Shown here one piece after another: positions 12,028 through 23,282 of a DNA stretch of 64,000 bases. Numbering within the stretch: position 1 is the stretch's first letter; the number at the start of each line of letters is the position of its first letter. The notes beneath the pieces are model-generated. The model was not told the DNA's origin, searched no databases, and worked only from the letters and a program-made list of their open reading frames with translations. This DNA is from Gnetum montanum (lineage: Eukaryota > Streptophyta > Gnetopsida > Gnetales > Gnetaceae). A program made the translations under genes and the position numbers. The DNA lies in contig MNCI01011864.1 of NCBI GenBank assembly GCA_015680685.1, forward strand, positions 162,877 through 226,876. Reading direction: 5' to 3'.

Positions 12028-12996
12028 TTATTCAGGAGAAAATTTAACATTAATTATGACTAGTTTACCATTGTTCAAAAATGCATATTCCATCCCAGCC
12101 AATAAATTTTTTAGCTTTAGGGGCTCCTGCTTAAAGTTATTAGGGATTTTCAACTCTCCCCAATAGGTATCATCATCTTCATTAGAGAGTTGGAAATGAA
12201 CTTGTTTAATTTTTCCCATGCCTTCAACATAAGCACATGTTAGGCTCTTAGTTGGTTCCATGCATAATGTGCTGCTATCTAAGTTAGCTATTAGCCATTA
12301 GGTGCCCTCTTGTTTTGTGGCTGCTGCGTACAGACACCTTTCAACATTGATTTCTTATGCACATTGATTGCATGCTTTAAGGTATGTACTCTTGATAGAC
12401 CAAATATTTTACACATAATTGGACCCATTGTCATTGTACGCAATGCATGGAATACACTTCTTCTCAATCTTGCCTAGTTTATTTTCCTTGGATATTTCTA
12501 AAGATAGGTCCCTTATACCCATACATGCATTGATCATGCTTAACAAAGCTCTTCCCATAATGATGGGATCACTTTTGCAGTTGTCCATCTTAATCATCAA
12601 AAAATCAGTAGGATAGGACCACCCACAAACTATGATCACAATGTCCTCTACTAATCCTATAGAAATAGTAATCAACTAATCTACTAATTCTAGACAAATG
12701 TTTCTCTTCTTATGAGGTGGTAGGTTCCAGGCCTTGTACATGTCATGGGAGATGAGATTTAACTCTGAAACCATAGTCAAGAAGAGCCTTACATGGCTCA
12801 TGTCCAATGATCTATAGATAAACAAGTGGACTTTTAGGATCAGATTTTTCATGGGAAGAATGCCAGCCTTGATCCAGTCAGAAACAACATGAGTTAGCAT
12901 TATAGTGCGGATCCTAGGTGGCACTTGGTTTGAAGGGCACTCAAAGGTGTTTGATGTAGAGGATGAGGGTACTAGAGATGTAGGACAATCAACCAA
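12028..12996 (-). pseudogene. Element A protease region
   Basis: Two minus-strand frames (12676-12996 and 12409-12675) match the protease region of element D: 'IMLTHVVSDWIKAGI', 'ISHDMYKAWNLPP', and the downstream 'EDIVIIVCGWSYPTDFL'. Where D keeps a D-S-G-S aspartic-protease site, A reads D-Y-G in a shifted frame near 12770, so the active site is damaged. The 12028-12261 segment continues the linker towards reverse transcriptase. Confidence 0.75.
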
Positions 12997-15150
12997 ACTA
13001 GATTGTGAGAGTTGAAGAGGACTATTGGATCAGAAGAAAGGTCTTTTTCTTGATCAATTGTTTGAACCACTTGGCTGAAAATCTGGTTGTGAATGTACAA
13101 CCCTCATAGCATTTCGTTGTTGTAGCTATGGAGGAATATCACACTGCATGGATGGAGCAGGAGGTAACTGGGTTGAAGGTGGAGTTATGTGTGCAGACTA
13201 ATGCAGAGGGCGATATGGATATGGTTATGAGTTTTCCCCTTGAGTAGATGGAGAATTTTTTTAGTGGTACTCTAGATGGTAATAGTGATGCTAGAATGAT
13301 GTATGACTTATAGAGCTTCTAGAGGAGGCAAGTGACTCAACATAGTACTTGTATGGATCCGGTTGCCTATAAGGGTACTGCTACCTTAGCGGTGGCATTC
13401 CCCATGATTGTGATTGCTACCACTATTAGTATTATTCATAAGGTTGTGAAGGAGTTCCACTAGGGTAGTACCCTTGTTGTCATTGGTGGAACTACCTTGG
13501 ATTGCCTTAAGGATAAGGCAATTGTTTAGGTGCTTGCCTACATGCTAATTGAGAATTCAATGTATACACCCTAGACTCTTGTAAGTGTGACACCACAAGG
13601 CAACATCCCTTTGGATGTTCGTATCGATAGATGTCATAATTAGTTTCATCATTAGAGTCAGTTTCCACAACTTCCTCTATGGCAGTAGCTTTGCCCTTGC
13701 CTTTTTGGTAGGCATGTTCAGCTTCTTTTCATCTCCTGCAATTATGATCACTATTTTGCTCTTTGGATTCTTTAGCAATCTTCATGGCCATTTGAAATTT
13801 TTCATCCAAAGAGTTCCATAATTTGTTAACCTTTGCCAAAATATTAGAAATAGAGTTTCGGATGGGCAAGGTTTTTCTGTTCACCACTTCATCAAGCGAT
13901 GACTCCTCCTTGTCATAGAATCGAACCTCCCATTTCCTAATGGAAGGATCCCTGTTATACTCTTCTGCACTCTCCCTTTTTCATAGCTCAACTTATTCTT
14001 TTACTACCTACTCAATTAGCCTTTGGATATAATGAGATCTTAGTTTGGACAATCTTCCTTGGGCATACACCCCAAGATTCCTTCTAGTTTCTACTCTAAG
14101 CCCATCTATGATATGGTGAAGTTGTTCCCTTTGATAATAACCATGGCCAAGGCATCAGTGTAAGAGTGAATAATATTGACCCATGGTGGCATCCAAGGGT
14201 TCATGTGTTCCCTATTTCTAGCATTGGATTTGCCTTCTCAAATTAGACACTATGGAGTACATATAATATTTATCATTGAATAGCTCCAACATGGTACTCC
14301 ATTTACGAATAGATTCTAGCTCCAAAGACTGATACCAACTTTCAACTTCCTTGATGAGTGTCCTAGGGAAGAGCTTAAGTTTCTTCCATTCATTATCTAT
14401 GTTCTGTAAGGCACAGCCATCATGGAGAGCTTGTAGATGTGTCTGCAGATCAAATTGTATCCCCCTCGAATCTTTAGATATTATTCATGTCTAAGTGCTT
14501 GATCCAACTATCTTTCACATGCATGGTTGAAATTTTAACTACCTCTACAATGTTGAGCATACTTTGAGTTGCCAATAGAGGTTCATCATCATCATTTAGT
14601 TGATGACGCTGATAATGGTTTTGGCCACCCCTTTGGCCTTGCTGGCCTTCATGGTCATTATTGTCTCGTTGATCACCTTCATCATGCTTATTTCAATGAC
14701 AACTTCTATGAGAATTAGCAAATGAAGAGGAATGTTCAGAATCAGATGAAGAGGATGAAGAGGAAGGTGGACTTCCACTGCCACCATAGTATCCACCACC
14801 ACTCTTTTGCTTATTACGATCACCATCCTTAGATCCCTTGCTATTGTGATGCTTGATTGAGTCCCTACCTTAATTGTCACTTTTTCCTAAACCTAGTTTA
14901 TGAATAGTGGATTGCAAGTTCAGTTTCACACCCTTGTCACCAGTATCAAGGGGTGGAGAATCTTCATGTTAAGAACCTTTAGTAGGAGGATCCTCATTAT
15001 CATCTTGATTGAGTAGGAATAAGGAATTTGTTTAATTTTTTCTCTTTGTAGCCTCATGGAGTTTCTCTTGACATTAATCTTGTTTGCATTGTTTTTCAGT
15101 GGGATAGTAGTTTCGAGTGTCATAACCATCCACAATGTATTCATCATGAA
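12997..15150 (-). pseudogene. Element A gag
   Basis: Minus-strand gag recognised by similarity to D and B rather than by an intact frame. A zinc-knuckle remnant near 13600-13630 reads Y-D-I-Y-R-Y-E-H-P-K-G-C, consistent with two Cys codons changed to Tyr from the C-x2-C-x3-H-x4-C pattern seen in B and D. The proline/glutamine-rich stretch at 13.0-13.5 kb corresponds to the gag C-terminus. Many stops and frameshifts. Confidence 0.65.
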
Positions 15151-15511
15151 GATTTACTATGCCCAACTTCTTAAGGATTTTAAATAGAATTCTAGGCACA
15201 TATCAATTGGGAGGCAAGACGACATTGTCCTCCATACTACACCATCGTAGTTGTTATCTTGATGTAGGATGAAGGTGAAGTTTGGCACAAAATCATCTAG
15301 ATGAGTATATACCACTTTGCACTCCTATGGGACCAATGGTTTGACATCCTCATGCTTGTGAGAAGAATAATACATTTTACAATATAAAATAAAACATTAA
15401 CATGCCTTTATAATTCTATGTATAGTGGGAATGATATTTACCTTGAGGTTCGTACAATGATATTAATGATATTTACCAAAACCTAAATAGCTCATGTTTC
15501 AACAAACAAAG

Positions 15512-15529
15512 TCCCCAACAATAGCGCCA
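15512..15529 (-). other. Primer-binding site of element A
   Basis: Minus-strand TGGCGCTATTGTTGGGGA lies one base inside the 5' LTR. It is close to TGGCGCCGTTGCCGGGGA, the tRNA-Asp-complementary site known from Tat/Athila-type elements. Confidence 0.75.
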
Positions 15530-15530
15530 A

Positions 15531-16404
15531 TGATGAGTAGTAAAGTACCCCTACGCCCAACCATACGAATCACAAAGCTTTCACATGCAATCCAGTTGAA
15601 TTTCATGGACTTTATCATTTTTGATGCACTAGTCCTCTAGGAAGTAAATCTTGCCTTAAGGTCAATCATTGTCTTCCCAATTACACTTGCGATGTACGTT
15701 GGTATGGTTAAGTGTAATTAAGGCATCTGATTCTTATCATTTTGTGTGTTATAGTTTGGTGTTCAAAATGTAGATAAAAGGAATTGGATTAACTAATTAA
15801 CTAGCATTTAACTATTCCTAACATAAGCATCTGATCCCACTTTCCATACACATCCTAAACCCACATATCCACTACTGGGTAACCAAGTGTTATGCTACTA
15901 GGCATACCAAGCAATAACACTGCTAGGATTACCAAGCGAATATGTGTTATGCTTGAAGCGGTTGTACTTATGCGTGTAATCTACCTTGCCTAATTACTTC
16001 ATTAACTTAATTACTGGAAACATTTAATAAATAATTGAAAACATTGAATGCATAAACAAAATATTTAATCTATCCAGAATGCTGCAAGGTTTATTAGAAA
16101 TCTCATCTTTATTGTTGCACACATTTTCGTGCTCAGGTACAACAATGCTCGAATAAAGATCCATACACTCAATGACTCCTATTGTAGGCACTCAAGAGGA
16201 AAATTCTAACTTTCAAAATGGAAAAAATATAAGAGCTTCATTGCTAAAAATTTGTAATTGCTATAAATGTGGCTAGTATGTGTGTATTTATAGTCAAAAA
16301 TAGACACTGCATTGATGGGGCCTCGTCGATGCATGATACGATGCGTCAACAAGGTCGCATCAACGAGGCCTCATCAATGTAACCAACTGAATTATAGCTT
16401 ATCA
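15531..16404 (-). repeat. Element A 5' LTR
   Basis: 874 bp, TGATGAGTAG to TTATCA on the plus strand. TATA box (minus-strand TATAAATA) at 16285-16292 and the family repeat block at 16311-16386. It differs visibly from the 3' LTR along its length, mostly by transitions, so the insertion is old. Confidence 0.88.
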
Positions 16405-16757
16405 CCTTTCAAATCTCTCCAGTGTAGTTGTTCATCCTAGTGGAGGATGAAAGTGAAGTCTAGATAATAGGGATCCAGATATGCAAGTAAAACCTTCAAT
16501 TGTTGAGGTATCTCATTAGCGTTCCTTATAAAATTGTCACATTCATTGTTAGAATCATTGACAAGTGGTGAAGTAGCCTTGTAAGAAGAAGACATATTTA
16601 GTTTGCTCTTATTTAATGTGCCTTAATAGCCTATTATTATTATTATTATTATTATTAAAGATGATGCATGATATTTTTACAATGACTTAGTATGATTTCA
16701 CTATCTAAAAATACTTAGTGCACATAACTAAAATGAAACTCGCCAGCAATAGTGCAA
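16405..16757 (-). pseudogene. Element C gag, N-terminal part
   Basis: Minus strand: the segment around 16430-16470 matches the 'FTFILHQ-EQL' region of D gag and stops exactly where element A inserted. The 5' end near 16745 holds a degenerate primer-binding site (ccagcaatagtgcaa on the plus strand). An (ATT)n microsatellite lies at 16632-16656. Confidence 0.6.
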
Positions 16758-17636
16758 TGATGATCAGCAAGTTTTCCCTATACCCAACCATACAAATCAC
16801 TAGCATGTACATGTGATCCAATCTAACTCTATGAACTTCTTTTACCTAAGTGGCCTATATCTTTAGATAGTAAAAGATGTGGTTACTAGTCATTGTCTTC
16901 CCAAGCATCACTTATATTAAATTTTTTGTATAACTAAGTGTGATTGAGGTGTAAGATATTTATTTTTATAATTTTTATTATTTTCTTTATCTATAAATGA
17001 TTAAATAAATAAATGGTTGAATATTTAATTTTACTAATTAATTAACTAAGCTATCCTAAATGCGTAGCATCTGTTCCCACTTTCTATACACATCCTAAAC
17101 ATACACTAACACTACTAGGTTACCAAGTATTTACTACTGGGAGTATCAAGTATTCACTACTAGGATTACCAAGTGTTACTATATTATGCTTGAAGTGGTC
17201 ATACTCATGTTACATATGAACTAGAGTATTAAATGCATAAGAACAAGAAAGTAAACTACATTTAAAGTAAAATACTAGAAAATAAACTTAAACTAATCCA
17301 AGGGCTACAATGGACAAAAGAAATATCAATTTTATTACCATCCATGAAACTATGTCTAGGTACATACTACATTTAAATAAAACTCCATATAATCAATTCA
17401 ATCTATGCTACAAGCACTCAAAGAGAAAAGTTTGCTAAGTTTGACAGAAAGAAACTGCAAGAGTCTAGCTATGGAATATCAACCAAACAGTGGCATAAAT
17501 GTGACTGGTATACATACTTATATAGGCTCCAAGAGGATTAGCTTCAACGCACATGCACTAATGCATCCTAAGATGCATCAACAGGGTTGCATCAATGGAC
17601 ATGTGTCGATGTAGTTGACTTATTGATGCTTCATCA
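16758..17636 (-). repeat. Element C 5' LTR
   Basis: About 879 bp, beginning TGATGATCAGC and ending TTCATCA on the plus strand, aligned with the A-type LTRs but more diverged. TATA-like sequence occurs near 17518-17525 and gcatcaac-type repeats at 17560-17620. The matching 3' LTR is not in the window. Confidence 0.75.
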
Positions 17637-19523
17637 ATAGGTAACCTCTACAAGTCCTCTCTCTTTATTCCATACATTTCATTAAGCTCTTTCAAGCTTT
17701 CCCTTGTGATATATTTCTCTTAACCACCTTACCCCAAAACCATTATCATTTAGACCAACACATTAGTAAGATCACCTCATATTCCTCCATGAATTTGAAT
17801 CTGTCATTCTCTCCTCCCCCTCTAATAAGGCACCTAGACATGATAGATGGACTCATCAACTTTTTTTCTTTCTTTAATCTCATTTCATTTGTTCCTTATT
17901 AATACCTTTTCCAAATTCCTATAAACCAACATATTTTCCCACACCTAGAACTCCACCCTCATCATCCTTCTCCTGCAATTGTCCACACCTTTATCCCTAG
18001 TGCAATGCTAATGAATATGCTTGTGCTAGGTTCTTTATAAATTATATGCTAAGATCTTAGTTAACCGTATTTAGCTTCTTCTTCCATATATCATTAACCC
18101 CAACCAAATTGATTTCATGAAAAATCAATAATCACCAATAATATCATCATTATGAATGAGAACCTATACTAGGCCACACTAGTCATTAAACTCAAAATTA
18201 ATATTATCAAGGCCTACATTAGTGTTTCTTAGAAATCTCTATTGGCTACAATGCAACTACTTGGTGTCAATTACTATTGGCTTTAACATATCAAATTCAT
18301 CCTACATACTACAAGATATGTTGTCTAGCTCTAGAACCAACAAATAAATTGGTTCCAATCATTCCATGGTCTCCATCAAGATGACACCATTTCATTGTAG
18401 CTATTTATGGTGATTTTAAAGCTTCTTGATGCTTGCCTTTATTTCATCAACCTCTAAAATCCACTCCCTTAATCAAGATACATTCAAAAATATGTGAATG
18501 ATACTAAGGTTCTTATTAGTGCATCCCTTACTAATGCTTTGCATCTGAAGGAGGGAATTACCCTTTTCTCATCCATCATGGGTATGCAAATAAGTTAGTC
18601 CAAGTCTATAGTTTACAATGTTGATTGTCCAAAATATCATTTCGACTAGATCCTCAAAATCATTGAGCGAACCTTGAGGCCCTTGTTGGACTCTTATCAA
18701 GGATACCTTTATTCATGGCATGCCCAAGCAAATCCTTATGGGATGATGCATTGGATGCCATGTAGACACATCTCTCTAACTATAATGGGATGCATCTTTC
18801 CTCTACAAGGTGCATCCTTTTGGCTAAAGTAGTTTTGCAAGCCACCTTCTTGTATGCCACCACCATGATTCCATCCCCAAAAGGTCTCATCTAGCACATT
18901 GACCAAATTATCTATAATCTCATATGATCTGGATCAGACATATATGACAAGATTTACCTAGTGGCTTGGGAGCTAATCTACAACACCATGGACTACATGA
19001 CCCTAGCCAACTGCATGCTCTATTTGCATGTTGGAAATAATGGCTTGCCTTTTTACACATACATGTATGTCATTGCCACTTATGACTACCTCCAAGATCT
19101 TCTTAATCTTTGAGCAAATCATGTCCTAGCCAATAATTATGAATCACTCATTCTTGGAAGACATGTAGTGACGTGGAGTATGATCCTTGCATTGGTTATT
19201 TGGTGTCATCACAATTAGATTATAGTCAAAGGGATTATTTGCCTCTCTCCCACTTGTCTTGTACACTAGATTGTAGCATTCGTCCATTACTATAGCATGC
19301 TTCTCTATAGATCCTTAATTTGTGCTAATCCTTGTTGCTCAAACCCCTTAAGCTGAAAATTTTTTTATTGTGAGCTAGCTAACATTGCTAATATCTAGGC
19401 ATCAGATGCTTGGATAACTTTTTAAACTATGGGATGGGAGACTTTCTTTTTCCTCCATGCTTCCTTTGGTCAATCTTACCTCCATGGCTATTAGTGCTTA
19501 GAATGAAATAACCTTAAAGGTAG
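17637..19523 (+). pseudogene. L1-type LINE, reverse transcriptase fragment
   Basis: A plus-strand decayed frame carries LINE landmarks in order. At about 18050-18130 is 'KILVNRI' followed by 'NPNQIDFM'. At about 18190-18250 is 'KLKINIIKAYISVS-KSLL', the 'LDhEKAYD.V.W' box. At about 18840-18990 are 'LLAKVVLQATFLYATTMIPSPKGLI' and 'KIYLVAWEL', the thumb and 'HLVAWE' boxes. Stops are dense. The 3' part is cut by element B (target duplication GGTAG at 19519-19523); I could not recognise its continuation after 28083. Confidence 0.7.
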
Positions 19524-20352
19524 TGATAAGTGGCAAGGTACCCCTACACTCAACCATACGAATACGAGAATTTTCACACACGATCCGGTTGAACTCCGCA
19601 AACGGACTAGTTGTGGCACCTAGATCATTATCCTTAGGTCGTAGTTCATTGTCTTCCCACCTAGACTAGTATTGTATTTGTCACGTATGGTTTAGTCCAG
19701 AGTGAGGTGTATGATGTGTTCCTAACCTAACGCTACTCCTGAAGGTAGTGGAAAGTAATATTAAATTAACTAATCTAGAAGAGAGAGGGTAAGAGAATAT
19801 AATCTAGCCTAAGTGCGATGAGCATCCATTCCTTGATCATCCGTACACATCTTGAACCTCGTGCATGACTACCACTGGGATTACCAAGCGTAGATCCTAG
19901 GTATGCTACTGGGTTACCAAGTAATCACACTTAAATTCTTGTAATCAAGTCGTACTCATTCCACATTCTAACGTGAGTTTAAGGGTGAGAGAGTATTAAC
20001 TAGGAAAGCAGTAAATAACAAAGTGAATGCTACAATGATGAAGTAATCTCAATCTTTATTACTAGTCATGTGCGTGTCCAAGTACGTCACACTCGAATAA
20101 AGGATGTCATACAATTACATTCACCACACTGCGGGTAGACACAGGAAAATAATCTATCTCTAGAGGGATCAAACTGTCAGAGTTTCGCTACAATCTAATC
20201 TCATATCTCAAACAAGGGAGAGCCGCTTCTTATTTATAGACATTGCAGTGAACTGCGATATCGCGTACGCAATATCGCAAGGGATGCGATATCGCAAGGG
20301 ATGCAATATCGCATACACAATATCGCGGCCCATGTGATATCGTGTTCCATCA
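19524..20352 (-). repeat. Element B 3' LTR
   Basis: 829 bp, TGATAAGTGG to TTCCATCA. TATA box (minus-strand TATAAATA) at 20231-20238. An array of palindromic GCGATATCGC-type units occupies about 20256-20342, just inside the LTR start in element orientation. Confidence 0.9.
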
Positions 20353-20516
20353 TATCTCCACGACTGAGAAAAAACTCGTCCTTGAGTTATAGTGATTACA
20401 CAGTGGATAGGTATGGGATTATTAGATGGAAAAAGAAATGAAATGATGTCATAGTATGGGAAGAAAACAATAATGACACACACAGAAAATATACTACAAT
20501 TACAAAAATTTGGAAC

Positions 20517-23282
20517 TCATGTAGTTCCTGGTGGCAGTGGCTCCTCCATTCATGCCTTCCCTTTGTCTTGTGCTCCAAGCTTTGAGGCTTGATGGCATTG
20601 AAGTATGACCTAGAGCTTCTCCTATTCGGTCCAAGGGTCTTGTGCCATCCATGCTAGTGTTCCAATGTTTGACGGAGTCGGCACTTCCCACAGACAAGGT
20701 AGTTGCGGGAACATTTTGTTGGCCTTGACATACTAATCCACAAACACCTATCGTTCCTCCTCATAGGCTCTAGCTTTGTTCTTGTATTCATGAAGGTCCG
20801 TTAGCCATTGAGCCAAGTCAATTGCGACATCCTTTTGTCCCTGGTAGCTGGCTTTTACCACCTCAAGTTCATAATTTGCAACATCCAATTTTTTCAACAG
20901 CTTCTTACGTTCTACAAATTCTGCTTCATATTTGATGTGGGTGGTTGCTACCTACTACTCAAGCTCTAACCTTAGGCGTCCTGCTGTCAACATGGCAAGG
21001 TTGGCATATCTTAGATTTGCCAACTCCATGTACTCTGTCAAGTCCTGAATCTACAGGTCTTGGTTCTTAACTTCCGCTTGGTGGGCGAGGGCATATGTGT
21101 CTAATATGGCCTGCCAATCAATGTGTTCAGCACTGATAGTGTTGATTTGGGCCTTGGCCATATGGATCTCCTTTTCTAGGATTTTTTTGTACATCCCCAC
21201 CTAATCTCGGAAGTGCTCCTTCAGCTTCTCATGTCGTTTAGCCTCGTTCTGCCACGCGCTTATCTCAATCGTCAACTTTTGACGAATGGCGTGTACCTCC
21301 TTCATCGAGAGGGTTTGATTTTCTCTAGCTAAATGGCTCACATCTTGGTTGACCTGGATGAATTTTTCTTGTAATTGATGAAATTTTTCATCCAGAACAT
21401 TCTTTTACTTTTCTACAGTGGTCAACCGAAGATTGTCTGCAACCAACTACTTGTTTTCTTCTTGTAAGGCCTTGAGTACCTTAAGATGCGCATGAGTTTG
21501 TGCCTATGCTACGGAGGCATCCCAAACAGTCGTCTCCTTTTCTTTTGTCACCTTTTTATTCTCTACAATTAACTTTGTTAACTACTCGGTTCTAAATTTT
21601 TCTAGCTGGTCTGCAGGAATAAATTGCAGAGGATCCCGTTGTGCTGCTTGTAAGGTCACGAGCTGCTCTTGGAGTTTCTGCACTTCAGCTTCAGCATGCT
21701 CTACCCTCACTTCAGATAAGACCAACTTCCCCTTTGTGGAAATGAGGTCTAATTAAATTGCTGTGACATCCTAAGGGATGTCAAATAGGGATGTCATTAC
21801 TTGTCCTATTTGAAACAATCAATCAAGCACATCCTCATGTTCCACAGGAGTCAATGAGGTTCCGGCCAGAGTTTGAGCATCCTGTGCTCCTAAGAGATCT
21901 ACCGGTGGCACAACAGGTACATTGAAGGATTCTTTGATGTGGTCTGTAACCACTTCTATAGCTTCCGCAGCATTCTAGTGTTGCATGACCACCACAGTGG
22001 CCCCTTCACTAGTCTCTAACTGCACTTGGAAAGATATCGTGTTTCCTGAGATCTATTGTGACCATCTACTTTCCCCTCCCCCTGTTTGAATGGAGACTTC
22101 ACCCCTTGTGTGATCTAATGAAATACTAGGTTGCCTAGCATCATCGATGACATAGAAGAGGTTTACGTCATCACGACTTCCCCAACTAACCGTCTCAACG
22201 ATGGCCCTAAGATGGCTTATCGACGGTCTGTAGTCTTGCGGTGGTGGTGATAGATCTTGGCCTGTGCTAGGCCCTACTTCTTGTTATTGGCTGGAACTTG
22301 TGGCTGGAGGTTGATTGGGTCCAACCATCTGTTCTTCTTCTTGTTCAAGTCCCAGCTCCTCGCCAATGCTTTTTCCTGGAGCTGGCACCTTTAGTAATTC
22401 AGTATATGAAACAATTTGGGCTTTTTAGAGGACATCATTAGTGTACCCCCGAATACCAGCATGTCGACAAAGCTTTCTGATAAGACATGGGAAAGGCAAC
22501 GCCATCTTCCCTATCTTCCGTTCTTCGAACCGCCTCAGGATCTCCATCAAATATAGATGGGGTAGGTTAGCATTAACCTTTCCCATCAACATTGCACATC
22601 CTCTAGCCACATACATCGATATTATTTTTAAGCCATTTGTGGGGAAGAGGTGATATGTCCCAATTTTCAAGTAAACTCTCTCTTCCATCATCAATTCACC
22701 AAATGCTTTATCTCTACCATAAGCCTTCTCCAACCAATCCTTTCACATGTTGGGGTCTGAACGGGTAGATAACCGAGCAACCAAGGGCCCTGTATTCAAA
22801 AGATTTAACACTTTTGAAATGGCCTACACAAAGAAGTCAACTATCACACCACAAATATTCACAGTGGTGCCTTGCTCCCTATTGTGCCAGAATTGGTATG
22901 TTTCTCCTAGGTACCAGGCACCACTTTTGGAGAGGATAGGCCATAAGGGAGACCCTTTGAGGTGATCCCTAACGGCCTCAAGAGCGAACTCTGCAAATGA
23001 TTCAAAATTCAACTCCACAATCACTACAGCGAATGTGGACTTCTCATGGATAGCCTGAACACAATCTTGGGGCAACGTGAGTTGTTGTCTTGGTTTAGGT
23101 ACTACAATAGCTCCTCCTTTTGCCTGTCCTAACCTTCTGGTAGGAGGTTCATCTTGATGAATACTGAATGATTTCTCCTCATGTTCTACATGTTGTCTAG
23201 TAGGACCTTACCTTCCACCTCTCCAAGCTCGTTTCTTTCCACCTTGGGTAGGATCTTCCTGTTGTCCACGTTTCGGGGCCAT
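20517..23282 (-). pseudogene. Element B accessory ORF: 922-codon frame with many point stops
   Basis: From ATG at 23280-23282 to TGA at 20517-20519 one frame runs 922 codons with no indel. By my reading about 23 internal stops break it: about 15 TAG, 5 TAA and 3 TGA. The N-terminus is basic (M-A-P-K-R-G). Residues of about 100-300 hold the conserved domain 'WYLGETYQFW', 'NLPHLYLMEILRRFEERKIG' and 'LPFPCLIRKLCRHAGI', resembling the putative plant transposon protein (Transposase_32-type) family. The C-terminal ~450 codons are a long coiled coil rich in Glu, Lys, Gln and Leu. Element A carries a homologue in the same position. The occupied position matches the env-like slot of Athila elements, but I see no membrane segment. 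Function unknown. Confidence 0.75.

Larger units (their letters stand above)
3105..16404 (-). mobile_element. Element A: full-length Ty3/gypsy retrotransposon
   Basis: A 13.3 kb minus-strand LTR retrotransposon with 5' LTR 15531-16404, tRNA-Asp-like primer-binding site, gag, protease, reverse transcriptase, RNase H, integrase, a spacer, an accessory ORF, polypurine tract and 3' LTR 3105-3995. Flanks are CCTTC on the left and CCTTT on the right (plus strand), an imperfect 5-bp target duplication. It sits inside the gag of element C: joining 16405 to 3104 restores the gag order seen in element D at about 36.2-36.3 kb. The integrase after reverse transcriptase order marks Ty3/gypsy; the primer-binding site and integrase resemble the Tat/Athila group. 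Stops and frameshifts throughout mean it is dead. Confidence 0.88.

Noticed and set aside
20256-20342. CRISPR-like array at the GATATCGC repeats
   Set aside because: Units are about 10-20 bp, irregular, palindromic, and part of LTR U3 in several copies.
20517-23282. Stop-codon reassignment or programmed TAG readthrough to explain the many TAG codons
   Set aside because: The same element also has TAA and TGA stops, its gag has TGA stops, and the neighbouring nuclear gene uses standard codons. Point decay explains it better.
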